NCBI RefSeq assembly: GCF_018812025.1
Contig: NC_063058.1
Location: 16,192,797 to 16,256,796 of the forward strand
Direction: 5' to 3'
Length of the DNA stretch: 64,000 nucleotides
Source: Megalobrama amblycephala
Taxonomy: Eukaryota; Chordata; Actinopteri; Cypriniformes; Xenocyprididae
The position numbers and the translations under genes were made by a program. Below, one piece after another: positions 1 through 12,218 of this stretch (position 1 is the stretch's first letter; each line of letters begins with the position of its first letter). Below the pieces are notes generated by a model. It saw only the letters and a list, made by a program, of their open reading frames with translations. It was not told the origin of the DNA and ran no database searches.

Positions 1-147
1 ATGAATACATATTCCTTGATATTTTCCATTAAGGAATAGACTATGAGTAAGCAATTTTTAGGGAACGCAATTTAGTTGAAATGTAAAATAACCCTTGTCA
101 ATATTATTTTTGCAGGCCATTTAAATGATAACTGATTTCTTTGTTTT
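1..147. other. Unique AT-rich flank, nothing recognised
   Basis: Non-repetitive AT-rich DNA before the first transposable element. No open frame, RNA gene or regulatory signal can be supported. Confidence 0.5.
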
Positions 148-1474
148 TTAAAGGGGTCCTTGATTATGATTTCACTTTTTTTTTTAATGTGTAATGTTGG
201 TGTTTGAGCATAAGTTACGATGCTCAAAGTTCAATGCAAAGGAAGATATTTTCTTTTACAGAAATCGCTTTTTAAAGACTACAACAAATGGTTGGTAGGG
301 ACTACAACAAGCAATAAAGGAGGTGAGGCCATGTTGGGTTGCTTTAGAGAAGAGGAAGAGTTATAGTAGAGTGTTGTTACCATGCCATCATTTTACGCCG
401 GAGTGCTTCACAAACGAGGGTCAATTCAATGATGGATTAACATGATGGCATATGCTAGTCGATGAGCTGAATCAACTCCACAGCAACATAAATTTATCAT
501 AAATTTACATAAATTTATCCACTAACCATTCAGAAACGGCCAGATGCATTCTAAGGGGCCATTCACACAGAATGCGTCTTTGCGTCTAAAAACGCGAGTT
601 GCAGCGCTCAGGAATGGTTTTTAAAAAAGCACAGTGTACAACGTGAGGGTCTCGAGACGCGCTTTTGAGGCTTGATGCAATAACGACAATAACGGAAATA
701 ACAGAAATAGGCAAACAGCAGAATTGATAGAAACGAGTTTTGATATAGAAAAAAAGAAAATATGATAATAATGAGCGCCTCCTCCACCATGTTGCCGTCA
801 AATAAAACAGTTGTCATGCCAGCTTGCTACTGTAAACAGAATCTTGCAACGCTTGCCCCGCCTCCAAGTTCTTCTGATTGGTCCACTGTTTTGGAACTGA
901 CATTGATGAGCGGCGCTGCGTGTAAAAGTTGAAATTCATTTAACTCATTAAATTAATTTAACTTGACACGGCATCTTAAACGCGGCACTCGTGCGAGGCG
1001 CTGCAAAAGACGCGAGACGCGAGCGTAACGGTCATGCACGTCCGTCAAGAGCGTGTTTACATAGAAAAGCAATGGGAAAGTAGCGCATTGGAAGAGAAAA
1101 ACTGAGTCTCTCCATCAACTTCTTTCTGAGTCTCTCCATCAGTGTCTGTCTCCGGTTTGAACAATGTAAGACTGACCACTGTTACTGTCAATCATCATTT
1201 TGGTTGCGTGAGATTCTCCAGCTTTGTTGTTGTTGAGCAACCGAAGCGCGAGCTGTTAAAGCTCCGCCCTCTTCTGGAAAGGGGGCCGGGAGCAGCAGCT
1301 CATTTGCATTTAACGGGACACACACAAAAACAGTGTGTTTTTGCTCACACCCAAATAGGGGCAAATTTGACAAGCTATAATAAATTATCTGTGGGGTGTT
1401 TTGAGCTGAAACTTCACAGACACATTCTGGGGACACCAGAGACTTATATTATATCTTGTAAAAAGGCCATTTAA
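148..1474. mobile_element. TTAA-flanked non-autonomous DNA transposon with a nested insertion
   Basis: TTAA stands at both ends (148-151 and 1471-1474), followed inward by AAAGGGGTCC on the left and, read inward on the complement, AAATGGCCTTT on the right. The order of interior blocks matches a TTAA family that I know to be common in zebrafish. TTAA target sites are typical of the Kolobok and piggyBac superfamilies; no transposase is present, so the superfamily is inferred. The middle is broken by foreign GC-rich DNA at about 555-1100. A fragment of the same family lies at 27485-27601. Confidence 0.75.
555..1100. mobile_element. Nested GC-rich repeat fragment
   Basis: The segment opens with GGGGCCATTCACACAGAATG and is rich in short ACGCGAG/GACGCGAG motifs near both ends (about 590-608 and 990-1025). 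It interrupts the surrounding TTAA element. The 5' end resembles a non-autonomous family whose termini read GGCCATTCACACAGAACGCG in zebrafish. The matching right terminus is not intact, so the right edge is approximate. Just outside it a 16-nt direct repeat CTGAGTCTCTCCATCA lies at 1102-1117 and 1126-1141. Confidence 0.5.
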
Positions 1475-1523
1475 CCAATTTAGGGAAGAAAATTTTTTAT
1501 GTGATTTAAAAAAAAAAATCTGA

Positions 1524-1785
1524 TTAAAAAGGGATTTCAACTAAAAATGAGAAAAAAAAATCTGTCCTTTTCATTTTCTGTAGAACATAAAAGAAGAAAT
1601 TTTGAAAAATGTTTTGTCCATACAATGGAAGCCAATAGGGTCCAGTGTTGTTTTAGACCCCATTGATTTTTTTTTTGTATGCAAAACTGTTGAAAATATA
1701 GTCAAAATATTTTGCAGAAGAAAGAAAGTCATACAGGTTGTAAACACAATTAGGGTGATTAAGTTTGGGTGACCTATCAATTTAA
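1524..1785. mobile_element. Short TTAA-flanked MITE, degenerate
   Basis: TTAA at 1524-1527 and 1782-1785 bounds a 262-bp element. The ends resemble the common TTAAAGGGATAGTTCACCC terminus (left AAAAGGGATTTCAACTAAAA, right complement AAATTGATAGGTCACCCAAA). The interior carries an imperfect inverted repeat around CCATACAATGGAAGCCAATA and GACCCCATTGATTTT. No coding capacity. Confidence 0.65.
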
Positions 1786-3493
1786 TGAGAAAAAATGTTA
1801 ATCAACCTCACTTGGCACAAGTTTTCGGCACAAGAGTACAACGTCCCAGAGGCCGAATGGGTTTGTTTCACCTTTTAAAGGTGAGAAGTGAAACTTGAGG
1901 CCCCTATTGGCTCCTCAGGAAGTCTGCCTTTGTAGGTGAGTGAATGGTGTCTATTGGCATCAGTGTGTGTGTGTAGCAGATGCTGGAACTGGTGGACAGA
2001 GGTGGCGGCGGCAGCTGTCTGATGTCCGTAATGGGGCCCGTGGGATATCTTTATGAAAACACACAGCCTCTTATTACGATCATCATTACAAAACATGAGC
2101 TCATTCAACTGGACCAAAGCATTCTGAATACAAATACTGGGTCTTCAGACTCTCTCGTTCAGTACCATCTAAAATCAATGAGTGTGTGTGCAGGCATGTG
2201 TGTTGTTTGCATTACTGTCTAAATAAACAGATTTACCTTCAGGGCTCAGCAATAAGGATTTTTGCTGCTGGCCTGTCGGACCAGTAGTTCAGATTTTAAT
2301 TGCCCTACCAACATTTTAACTGTCAAAAGAATTTTTACTTTCAGCAATGCAGCAATGCATAATTTTTAAGAAGAAATTTTTACTTTCAGCAATGCATTTT
2401 AAGATTTTCTATAAAGTATTATAGAAAAATATTCAAAAAATATTTTAGAAAATATGCTTGAATATTTATATTTTGTTGGATTAATCGAACTTCGAAAGAA
2501 TTCCCTCTGGACATCACCTAAAATAGTAATATTTAAAAAGTAACTAGATTTTAAAGTTTGCTGTGTGGTTGTTAAGGGATTTGGAGTAGTTAGTGTGTTC
2601 TAGATGATTTTTAGGCGGTTACTTACTGTAAGTTTTTGTTATCATTCATGTCCGTAGCAGGGTTTTTATCATTGATTAAAACTAAAACTATTACAAATAT
2701 TTGTGTTAACTGAAATAAAGCTAAAATAAAATATAAATATGACATATAAACAAAAATTATAAAACTGAACTAAACTGAATTAAAGTGAATTAAGACTAAA
2801 ACTGAACTAAAAATGTAATTAAACCTAAATAGTAATATATATGTATAAATATATAAATAATAAAAGCACACAATAAATTAACTAAAAATAATACTAAAAT
2901 TAAAACTAAAAATATAAAAAAATCTAAATATTAATAAAAACTATAATAGTATAGATATAGTATATTACTAAAATATCAGTTTTATGTTTAGGCATACAAG
3001 ATTAATATTAACATTAGGTTTTGAAAATGTGATCAAAAATTAAGGATATATGTTTTAAATGAATACCTGTGGTATGCTACTGTTAAATGTATCCGGTGTA
3101 AAAGGCTTTCACAAGACTCTACATAGTAAAAGATCTTTCTGTCTCCACATTTCTTAACATCAGCCTGTGTTCAGACTATTGTACCCATTCAGCAGCTCTG
3201 CCTGGTTCACTGTTTGTTAACTAGAACTTTCTTTGTTCTAATGAGCTCTAATTCTTCTCCAACTTGTAGTATTTTGTCTATAAAAGCTCATTTCTGCAAT
3301 TGATATTCCTTCACAGATGTACTAGTGACTTCCTTAAATTAAACAGTTTTTCTTCAAAGTCACTGTAAATATTGTGCTTATTAATTAAGACTCGAGGATA
3401 CTGCTAAGCAGTTATTGAAATTTAACGAGGAGCCATTATAATATGCTATTTTAATGTCATTAGCTTTTAAAATTCATCAAGTATAAAGTTATT
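1786..3493. other. Unique DNA with an A-rich low-complexity tract
   Basis: There is no gene evidence. The stretch includes a short GTGTGTGTGT run near 1965-1975 and a strongly A-rich tract at about 2670-2960 made of degenerate AAAACTAAA/TAAAACTGAACTA units. The rest is AT-rich non-repetitive DNA. Open frames here are at most 80 codons and show no domain. Confidence 0.5.
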
Positions 3494-4193
3494 TTAAATG
3501 GATAATTCAACCAAAAATGAAAATTCAGTCATTATTTACTCAAAGTTCGAAAGCCGTAAGACTTTTGTTCATCTTCGTAACACAAATGAATCTTTTTGAT
3601 GAAATTTGAGAGCTTTCTGTCCCTCCATTGACAGCTACGCAACTACCACTTTGATGCTTCAAAAAGTTAATAAAGAGATCAAAAAACAAATCCATATGAA
3701 TTGAGCCGTTTAGTACAAATTTTCTAAAGACACTCAATCGCTTTATATGATGAACATTTAATTTAGGCTTTTATTTGAGCCTCAATGGCTCAAACGTGTG
3801 GCGTAACACACAAGATTGAACCTAGTTCTCGCACATCAAGCATACATGCTTGAGCTTCCGTTTAATACAACTGATGTGTGAGTTGATGAATGTTTATATG
3901 TGAATAAAAGCCTAAATTCAATCTGTTCATCATATAAAGTGATCGAGTCTCTTCAGAATATTTGGACAAAATCGCTCAATTCATATGTATTAGTTTTACG
4001 ATCTCCTTATGAACTTTTTGAAGCGTCAAGGTGGTAGTTGCATAGCTTCTATGAAGGAACAGAAAGCTCTCAGATTTCATCAAAAAGATCTTCATTTGTG
4101 TTCTGAAGATGAACAGAAGTCTTACGGGTGTGGAACGACATGAGGGTGAGTAATTAATGAATTTTCTTTTTTTTTTTTTTACTATCACTTTAA
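3494..4193. mobile_element. TTAA-flanked transposon with long inverted repeats
   Basis: TTAA at 3494-3497 and 4190-4193 encloses about 700 bp. The arms are long imperfect inverted repeats of about 250 bp or more. The left arm reads out through ATAATTCAACCAAAAATGAA, the right arm on the complement through ATTACTCACCCTCATGTCGT and AGACTTCTGTTCATCTTC. It belongs to the TTAAAGGGATAGTTCACCC group. Non-autonomous. Confidence 0.75.
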
Positions 4194-5757
4194 TATTTGG
4201 TGCAAAGTTTCCTTAGCCCAGTTAAAAAAAAAACCCAGAAAAGCAGTTAAAAGCCGATGAATTAATGGATTTATCCTGCTTTCCACACACACAGACCAGA
4301 GTTTCATTTAGTTTCTAGTCCATTAGCTCTCCATTTCATTTAGGGCCTTATCTAATGAATGTTGACATTGTATCCACTCTCAATCCGAAGCATTTCACTG
4401 TCAGTCCGCCGCGCCTGGAGTCAGGTTCAACGCATCCCTCTTTGAAATTCAGTGCGTGGTGCTTACATCGATGCAATCACCCTCACACATGCCATTGGAC
4501 ACATGTTCACTTTGATATCTGTCCTTTTGCGCGGAGCAGATTTGCACAGGCCTCAACATCACAACAAAACAGCAATTAGATGTCCCTGGTGTCCCAAACA
4601 GAACATTATAAAACTGTTTAATATGTATAAGGATCTGTTTGTTTTGTTCGCCACCTATCAAACAAACAAAGGATATCCACCCATAGAATATGTCATTGTA
4701 ATGACCTGACAACATTCATTTTGAAGATGTGCTTTGTCAAATCATGGACGTAACTTGTCACTGGCTGCTCCTCGCAGATGTCTGCAGGCACTTCCCTCAC
4801 TTGTGGGTCTGAATGTAAAGCTTACGCAAAAGCATTATCATATAATTTTTTCTCCCATCTCATTTTTTTTTTTCATCACCATGTCCCTTTAGGGGCTCTG
4901 TACATATTTTGCTTGCTTATGGCCTTAATCTAAATCCCACTGCTGAAATGCACAGAGCAATGACTGGAATGGCAGATATGTTGCTTCAGGAAAAACAGAG
5001 AATGCTAATCTAAAGACATGTTAACATCATGTTAAGCAACATCTCAACCAGCAGAGAAGACTGAGTCCATTTTTTTCTATTTGCCTCCAGAATCCTGAAG
5101 CTTCACTAAGCTATTATAAGTGTTCCACAATGAAGTCTTTTAATGTGAAGTATGAGACTGTACTCTCACGATTTCACACTTAGTGAGAAACAGACAGTTA
5201 TTAGGCTCTCCCGTGCAGAACTCAATCCTTTAATGATAGCTCTGGTGAAGCAAATGAGTCAAGGGCCATTTTAAAAGCTCTTAACCTCTAATTATGTTAG
5301 AGGTGAACAGATCCAATATAGCACCGCTGTGGTCATCTGAATCTTGTGTATTTCTCTTTGATAAGACAGTGACATAGACAATTCCCAGAAGCCACATCAA
5401 ACCCAGAGACTAATGATTACCACCTGCTTGGGTCCTTTGCTATTAGGAATGACACTGATGAGAGAGGCTGTTCTTTTCACTTTGAATACTGTCCTTTAAC
5501 AAAAGTCTAGAAATTCAAATTTTGATTGACAAAACTTTAATTATTGAAACCTGTTAGTTGTAAAGGGCTTTTATGTGGCACATTTCTAGATTTGATTTGA
5601 TTCAAGCTCTCCATTAGTTTCAAATTTCAAATTTTGTTTGATTCATTCAATTTATTTGGGTATATAAATGGTTATAATAATTTGTGTAAATGAAAAAACT
5701 CTCAGGTATTGCTGTATATAATGGAGGAACTACAGTAATTTGGAGCAGTTTTGTGAA
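4194..5757. other. Unique intergenic or intronic DNA
   Basis: About 1.5 kb without a recognised repeat family except for 5655-5750, which is alignable by eye to 12419-12520 (shared CTCAGGTATTGCTG and ATGGAGGAACTA). Short frames overlap at 4355-4715 on both strands, but their composition does not look coding. About 4960-5480 is non-repetitive and could be conserved non-coding DNA; this is not testable here. Confidence 0.45.
5655..5750. repeat. Dispersed repeat fragment, copy 1
   Basis: Shares GGGTATATAAAT, CTCAGGTATTGCTG and ATGGAGGAACTA in the same order with 12419-12520. It directly precedes the ATTCGGT element that begins at 5758. The family is unknown to me. Confidence 0.5.
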
Positions 5758-6543
5758 TGGGTCATTGACAAATAAGGTTTTTAGAAGTTTTATTAAGTGT
5801 TAACAATGAGATTATGTGGTTTTTATAATCAGTTAACACTGCTTTTGTCATTTTTTACAAGATGGACAAAATATATATACAAAATGATATCTAGCTAACA
5901 AAAGGACAATCAAACATTTTATATTTAGTACAAGTTTTTAAAATATTACATTTTCCATGTTTTATAGCGGTTGAACCGAATTACCTGATGTTTCAGGACA
6001 TGATGCGTATGAGCAAGTGAAAACATGAATTTTTCAAATAGTTAAAAGAGAGTTTGTTACTTTGCTTCATGACCATGTGATCCTGTGCAGGTGTCTGAAT
6101 TATGTCACATCCTGTCACATGATACTGACCACATGACTTGATCCAAAATGGTCCCTTTATATTGGTTACTCCAAATGACATCAATGAAATTAATTTTTCC
6201 GGATATTTTTTCTCATAACAAAGCAACGACTTCTACATATAATTTTAATACCATTTTGCACTATGTTGATATATGATGTTATAAAATCATGCCAGAATAA
6301 AAAAAATCACAAATGAAATGGCTGATTTTGCCTTTGGACAGTTAATTCAAATGACCTTTTCACACTTCAAAATCTTTAAAATACCTTTATATGTAGCAAA
6401 ATATAATTAAAACCTTTTGATTCAATAAAAGAGATCTAGTTGTACTACCTAGTATACTTTGGATGTCATTTCTTTGTTTTTTTATTATTATTAAGGCCTT
6501 TGGACAAAAAAAAAAAAAAAAAGACCCTTCACATCATTGACCC
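5758..6543 (-). mobile_element. ATTCGGT-motif DNA transposon, copy A
   Basis: On the complement this copy aligns with 17505-18448 and 37681-39570. Its outer ends read GGGTCATTGAC at 5759 and, on the opposite strand, GGGTCAATGATG at 6543. Compared with the other copies it lacks the block containing the CATTTGGTATAACC and CATTCGGTAAAACT motifs. The family carries repeated CATTCGGT/CATTTGGT heptamers and no transposase, so it is a non-autonomous DNA element of unknown superfamily. Confidence 0.7.
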
Positions 6544-7631
6544 GAATGTTAAACAATTAACAACAGTTTTTAAAATTATTTTTTAAAATATGCAACAAAA
6601 TAAAGATGTAAAAATGAACAATTCTAGTATTCATACAGATTATTACTATATGAATTATATATATTTATATGTTTATCATGTAACCTAATATTTATTCTGT
6701 TTGCCATGTGTGTGCTGTGACTGACAACAGAACCATAAAATATGCCAACAATGCAACATAAATTCACGAAAGCATTCAATTATATTCATGCGCTGTAATC
6801 CAAATATTTAGAATCTGTACGTTTGCGAGGAACAGAGTTTATTCTGCGATCTTCATCTTCATTCTCAGCAGCGGCCGCAAACGTCAAATCCTGCGCTTGT
6901 AACAATTTCAAAAATTGCCGCCCCAGGAAGCTTTACAACAAAAAGGGTTTTGCGACCTAACCAGCAGTTGGCGGTAATGCACCTTGAAGTTGTAAGCCAA
7001 CCGCCATAAAAACCAAGAAGAAGCTATAAAAGACGTTTTATGGTAGTGATATCAAATGCTCATTGGCTCTCACCTGTTGCGTCACAGATGCCATTTTTTG
7101 GGTGATGTGGCTTTGAACGAGAAATTTAATCGCACAACAGTGAACAGTGTTGCCAATTCTGTGGTTTTTCCGCACAATTGACTGTTCACAAAGCCCCACC
7201 CCCTTTAGTTACTGTTGCTACGTCCGACATGCCATGCCGCTCTAACACCACACATCATTTGAAAAATATGAAAAATATATTGCGGAGCAAAGAGGACACT
7301 GAAACGCATCGACAAATAAGACAGAGTAGGTAACTTTTGATATGAAACAAAGTCTCAAAAGTCAAATTTTGTAATTTTAAAGAAATTGAAACAATAATAC
7401 ACTTTGTAGATCGCTGTGGTTCAAGCGGCTCGTGAACTGATAATCTCTTCCTACTAGTTAATTTATAGTATCAAATAAACATGAATGAACATCAGAAGGA
7501 ATATTGTTTCAACCACAGAAAATCCACCGATGTTAATCTACTAACTCCCCTGACTGCTTTGTTGGACAAAATGGCAGAAACGCTTTTTTGATTTGTTAGA
7601 TCGCCTGTCAATCAAACTCCCTGCGAAGGGT
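6544..7631. other. Mosaic of repeat fragments
   Basis: Contains a block at 6830-7025 with GCAGTTGGCGGTAATGCACC and AGCCAACCGCCATAAAAACC, resembling fish repeat sequence I have seen before. A CAGTGTTGCCAATTCTG string at about 7146 resembles hAT-type termini. Neither has a confident second end. The remainder is unique; no coding frame. Confidence 0.45.
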
Positions 7632-8386
7632 CAATAGAGTGCCCCAGGGTCAGGGATGACGCGTTTTTGTAGGCCAACCCGGAAGTTAGCGGCGCACGGG
7701 TTCCCTCGGTTGAAAGCCTATGCATTTTTCTCATAGACTTTTGGAAAATCGCAAAAAATAAGTTCTGTGTTTAACAAAGGGTTATGACACTTACACGTTT
7801 TGTCTATCAAGATAATCTTTACAAGTTAACACACAACATTTATAGATTTTGAAGCCTAAATAAAGTCGTCAGATATAAAAGGCTAACAGTAGGCTATAAA
7901 CGGACTACAGCACACCATGGTCGCGGATCAACGTCGTCACCACCAAGCGTCCTCAAACTGTATTTAAAAAACAACTTTATTTACAAACATGCTCGCTGAT
8001 TATGATATGCGCTGTGTATGAATACTTATATACTTTTTCTTGAGAAATGCTGTCCAAATGTCCCGTTTTTAATGATGACGTCTAAAGTCCCCGCCAAAGG
8101 AAGTAGTCCCTTTTAGCAATTTGTTAGCAACCGCCGATTTTAAGACACAGTAAAAGTAAAAAAAAAAAAATCACAAGTGGGTTATAACTGGTGTGTTTTA
8201 TGTCATAGATCAAAACGTGAAAGTACTTAGAGGCTTTGTTAACCACAGACCTTATTTCAGGCGATTTAGCAAAAACCCATTCAAAAAACCCATAGACTTT
8301 ACGGCGTTGGAACCGGAAGTCCAAAAATGCTAACTCGCTTCCGGGTTTTGCCTACAAAAATGCGTTATCCCTGAGGTACTCTATTG
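7632..8386. mobile_element. 755-bp non-autonomous inverted-repeat transposon
   Basis: The terminal inverted repeats are about 40 bp: the left end CAATAGAGTGCCCCAGGG runs to GCGTTTTTGTAGGC, and the right end on the complement reads CAATAGAGTACCTCAGGG to GCATTTTTGTAGGC. The interior is AT-rich, with subterminal CCGGAAGT-type motifs on both sides (7679-7686 and 8309-8316). No target duplication is obvious and there is no transposase. Confidence 0.75.
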
Positions 8387-9785
8387 GGCTACTTTTACTC
8401 TGTTGCAGTGGGTTGGTTTTTTTTTTCTCTACAAAATGGTAATGTTTAGGTTTGGGGTAGGGTTAAGGGATCTAAAATGTATCTATAAAAATTGTAAAAG
8501 GGCAATTATACAAATATCTTTAAAAAAGCTTTGTAAATATTCTACGTTTCTTTAGCTGCAAATATGTAAAAATTTTTACGTTTAAATGTTGTCAGTACAT
8601 CAATTTTGTATGTTTCAGCATCTTATAAATGTACAAAAATGTATGTTTTGCATTTGTAAATGTTACATATTAGAGATAGGGCTGCTCGATCAGAAGCCTG
8701 CTAACACCTGCCTTCAAAGCCCTGATTTAATATATCACAGTGAAACTTTGTTCAACATCCTTTTATGACAGCTTCAAATACAGGTTCATACCACAGAGAG
8801 AAAAAAAGGCCTCCAAACAAAGCCAAGTATACAGCCCAGAGTGTCGAAGTTGCTAAAAAAGTATTATAGCATAAAATATCAATATCACACAATGAACCTA
8901 CAAGATATGAAAATCTGATACTGAATATTAAACGTCCTTTCGGAGCAATGTGAAGTGACTAATCTGAATGGGCAGGAAGGAAATTGGTTTATATTCAAAT
9001 ATGCTTGAGTGAAAGGAGATTAGAATACAATACATATTCAAATGCTAATGTGGCACATTTGTCTGTGAGGCAGTGGTCCATACTATTTGACTCTCCCCTC
9101 AACATAACAAGTGCTAACTCAGGCAGGAGATTAGCAAGTGGAGTGTTTGTGAGAGTTCAGTATGTGTGCGTGTGAGCTGTTCTCATTTTTAATGTGTCGC
9201 AGACGCCTGCTTCAAGCGAGGGCCACGAATACAATTACACAGCGTTTGCATTCGCTGTATTATCAATGCTCAGCCAGAGAGAATGCTGGGTAATGGGACT
9301 AATTAAACCACAGCGGAGGTGTTTTGCGGCACAGTAATAAAGGTTTGTCCTTGCGAATGCTTTTTATTAGAAATGTACATTCATATGCAGATGCACAAAA
9401 CAAAACTGTGTAGGCTAAATCAGAAGACATATTACTATGGTGCTTGAAAGCCTGCTGTTCTTTACGCCTTATTTGAATGACCTCACGGCCCGTGGATAGT
9501 GTGCTAAAAGGTTGTGCTGCTGTGTGAAAAAAAGCCACTGTGTTGCTAAAATAGCTCAGTGTAATTTTTTTTTTTGGCTTGGGTTGAGCAAAGACAGACT
9601 AAAAAGGTGAAATAAAGAGAGAGAGAGAGAAAGGAAGCATTTCACATTTGTTTTAACATTATGTAAGTTACTGCTAATACAAGACAAGAAAATTCAGAAT
9701 ATCAATACTGTTAAATGGGCTATTTGTAAGAACTTTCATGTATTAATTGCTTTTCTATTGCCGAAATTTTGTAAACAGCTTGTAA
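8387..9785. other. Unique DNA
   Basis: No gene or complete element is visible. A short GTTTAGGTTTGGGGTAGGG block near 8447 is a widespread vertebrate repeat fragment. A short GA run lies at 9617-9630. The remainder, including about 8930-9560, is non-repetitive. Confidence 0.45.
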
Positions 9786-10506
9786 CTAAAATTAAAAAAA
9801 CGAGACCTTACCCGACTTCCTAGGTGGTCTATGATAGACTATGAAAGCCAGACAGATTTTTATCTGAAGGACTCGGGACGTTTTCGCCGGGAAAATCAAA
9901 AGGATGTGACGGTTAGCGCGCTCCCGAGTGCCTCTCTTCCGTTCTATGACACATGAAACGAATGCTTATAAACTGTTAAAGATAATGCAGAAAGAACTCT
10001 TCTGTACTGTAAAGTGTCATGAAAAGAAAAGGGATTAATAGCAAAGACTATAGAATAACACAAGACGCGTCACTCCTATTGTTTTGAATGGAAGAAAGTG
10101 CAACGCGCAATATGGCGGAATAAGTCCCGCCTTCTAAATAAGAGCCAATCGCCGACTGGTAAAGTCATCGCGTCACTGCAGCGGCCGTTAGAAGCTCCGG
10201 TTCCTATAGTAACAGTCAGACTCGCGCGTCCAAAATGAGACACAAGAGACGCGCATTTAGGACTGCGCATGCGCATTAGCTTGTTCCAGCCTGAAAATTA
10301 GTTTTTTGTCATGATTCGAGCGTTTAGAAAAAAAATTATGAGAAAGTTGTTGTCAGATTTCATTGGTGATTTCAAATATGAAATTTAATCGAAAGCTTGG
10401 CAAACAGCTTTGGAGAATTTGATGTTTCCCCATTCAAAGAGATAGGAGCTGCACTTGAATGCCCGAGAGGCGTTTCAAAGATGGCCGCCGAGTGAAATGA
10501 CTTGTC
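9786..10506. repeat. GC-rich repeat-like block
   Basis: Composition rises sharply, with many CpG-containing motifs (GACGCGTCACTCC, CAACGCGCAATATGGCGG, GCGCATGCGCA), unlike the AT-rich surroundings. It ends in GATGGCCGCCGAGTG just before the TTAA at 10507. I judge it transposon-derived or a former CpG-rich insert. Termini are not resolved. Confidence 0.4.
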
Positions 10507-11452
10507 TTAAAGGGACTTTGTTAATAGTCTACTTTATAATCAAACTATCATAACAGTGTAGGCTAATTTTAATACCTGGTGCAGACATCCACATCGCTAT
10601 GATCAGAGGCTTTCTCACCGCTGTCATTTTTGTTTAGTTTATTTTGTTATTGAGAGGAAAGTGCGGCACATCTTGACGTCACTCTCACCAGCGTGCTCCA
10701 GATGCAGGCCACGGGATGTTTGTTACCAGGATATCGCTGCAAAGATATATCAAACTTCTTTTTGTGAGTATAGGGGGCCCTCGTATCACATTCAGTCTCG
10801 TACGTTAACTACGTATGCACGAGTGCGAGCATGAACAATAACACTACGTCCTAACCAGACGCGATGCGATAAGATTACAGCGACGAGCAGTTTTGCAATT
10901 TTCCTGTCCACATGTGACAATGAAAAGCGATAAAATCAATCAAAAACTACAGCCAATCAGAAGAGAGTGTGGGCGGGCTCCCTCAGCAAGAGCACAGCAG
11001 ACACAATGAAATGGGCAAGTACATAGTAAAATTCATAAATATTACAGTGACTGAACCAATGTTTGGCATAGAATACACTTGTTTGTTCGCATTGAGTTGA
11101 CAGTTTGAACATTCTTGTGCCCATTTATTTATTTTCAAGATATGAGGTGAATTAGTCAGTGTTGTTTTCATTACAGCAAAAAATCTGGGAACACAGAATG
11201 ATATTCAAACTCATATTCCAGCCACAACATCGCGGAGATATAGAAACCGTTTCTAAAATAGAAATTTTGCGTGTCGCCGTCGCGGCTGGTTAGGAGAAAA
11301 ACTCAGATTAACATGGAAAAGATACCTTTTTTTATCATGTGTCGCGTTGCGTCTGGTTAGGACTGGGTGTAAGTTGTTGGCTGCAGTTCAATTAACAGCC
11401 ACCGCTGTCGCTAATAACAAGGGTTTCTGAATTCTACATATAGCCCCTTTAA
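10507..11452. mobile_element. Probable TTAA-flanked transposon
   Basis: TTAAAGGGAC at 10507 and, on the complement, TTAAAGGGGCTATATGTAGA at 11452 bound about 946 bp. The interior holds two inverted GTCCTAACCAGACGCGATGC-like segments (about 10849-10868 and the complement at about 11340-11363). Only the outer eight bases of the two ends match, so the left boundary is less certain. The right TTAA is shared with the next element. Confidence 0.5.
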
Positions 11453-12218
11453 AGGATTAGTTCACTTCAGAATTAAAATTTCTTGATAATTTACTCACCC
11501 AAGATGTTTATGTCTTTCTGTCTTCAGTCGAAAAGAAATAAAGGTTTTTGAGGAAAACATTTCCAGGATTATTCTCCTTATAGTAGACTTCATCAGGGAA
11601 CAACGGGTCGAATGTCCAAATTTCAGTTTCAGTGCAGCTTCAAAGGGGCTCTTCATGATCCCAGCGAGGAATAAGGGGCTTATCTAGTGAAACAATTGAG
11701 CATTTTCTAAAAATAAACCAAAAACATTTAAAGACTAAGTCAAACGTCTTTTACAAAAAAGGTAAAACAACGATGTCGGAAAATTTTGAAGTCGGAGGAG
11801 AAAATGAGATGGAGTTTTTCGCCCTAGCGCAGTACTTTCATCTACATCATGCATGACCTTTCCAACGTGATTATGTAATGCGTGGCACATCGCAGAGCAG
11901 TGCAAGATGAGCATTTGTGGTTGAAAAGTATATAAATGTTTTATTTTTTTTAGAAAATGACTGATTGTTTCACTAGATAACACCCTTATTCCTCAGCTGG
12001 GATCGTGTAGAGCCCTTTGAAGCTGCATTGAAACCAAAATGTGGACCTTTAACCCGCTGGTAACTGTTGAAGTCCATTATGGAGAAAATCCTGGAATGTT
12101 TTCCTCAAAAACCTTAATTTCTTTTCGACTGAAAAAAGAAAGACATAAACATCTTGGATGACATGGAGGTGAATAAATTATCAGGAATTTTAATTCTGAA
12201 GTGAACTAATCCTTTTAA
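11449..12218. mobile_element. TTAA-flanked long-inverted-repeat transposon, copy 1
   Basis: TTAA at 11449-11452 and 12215-12218. The arms are inverted repeats of about 280 bp, starting AAAGGATTAGTTCACTTCAG on both strands and running through ATTTACTCACC, AGATGTTTATGTCTTTC, GTCGAAAAGAAAT and CTTCAAAG-GGCTCT. Sister copies are 19100-19771, 50513-51369 and 62594-63307. No coding sequence. Confidence 0.85.

Noticed and set aside
9786..10300. CpG-island promoter
   Set aside because: CpG-rich words are present, but no first exon, splice donor or open frame follows; a repeat origin is more likely.
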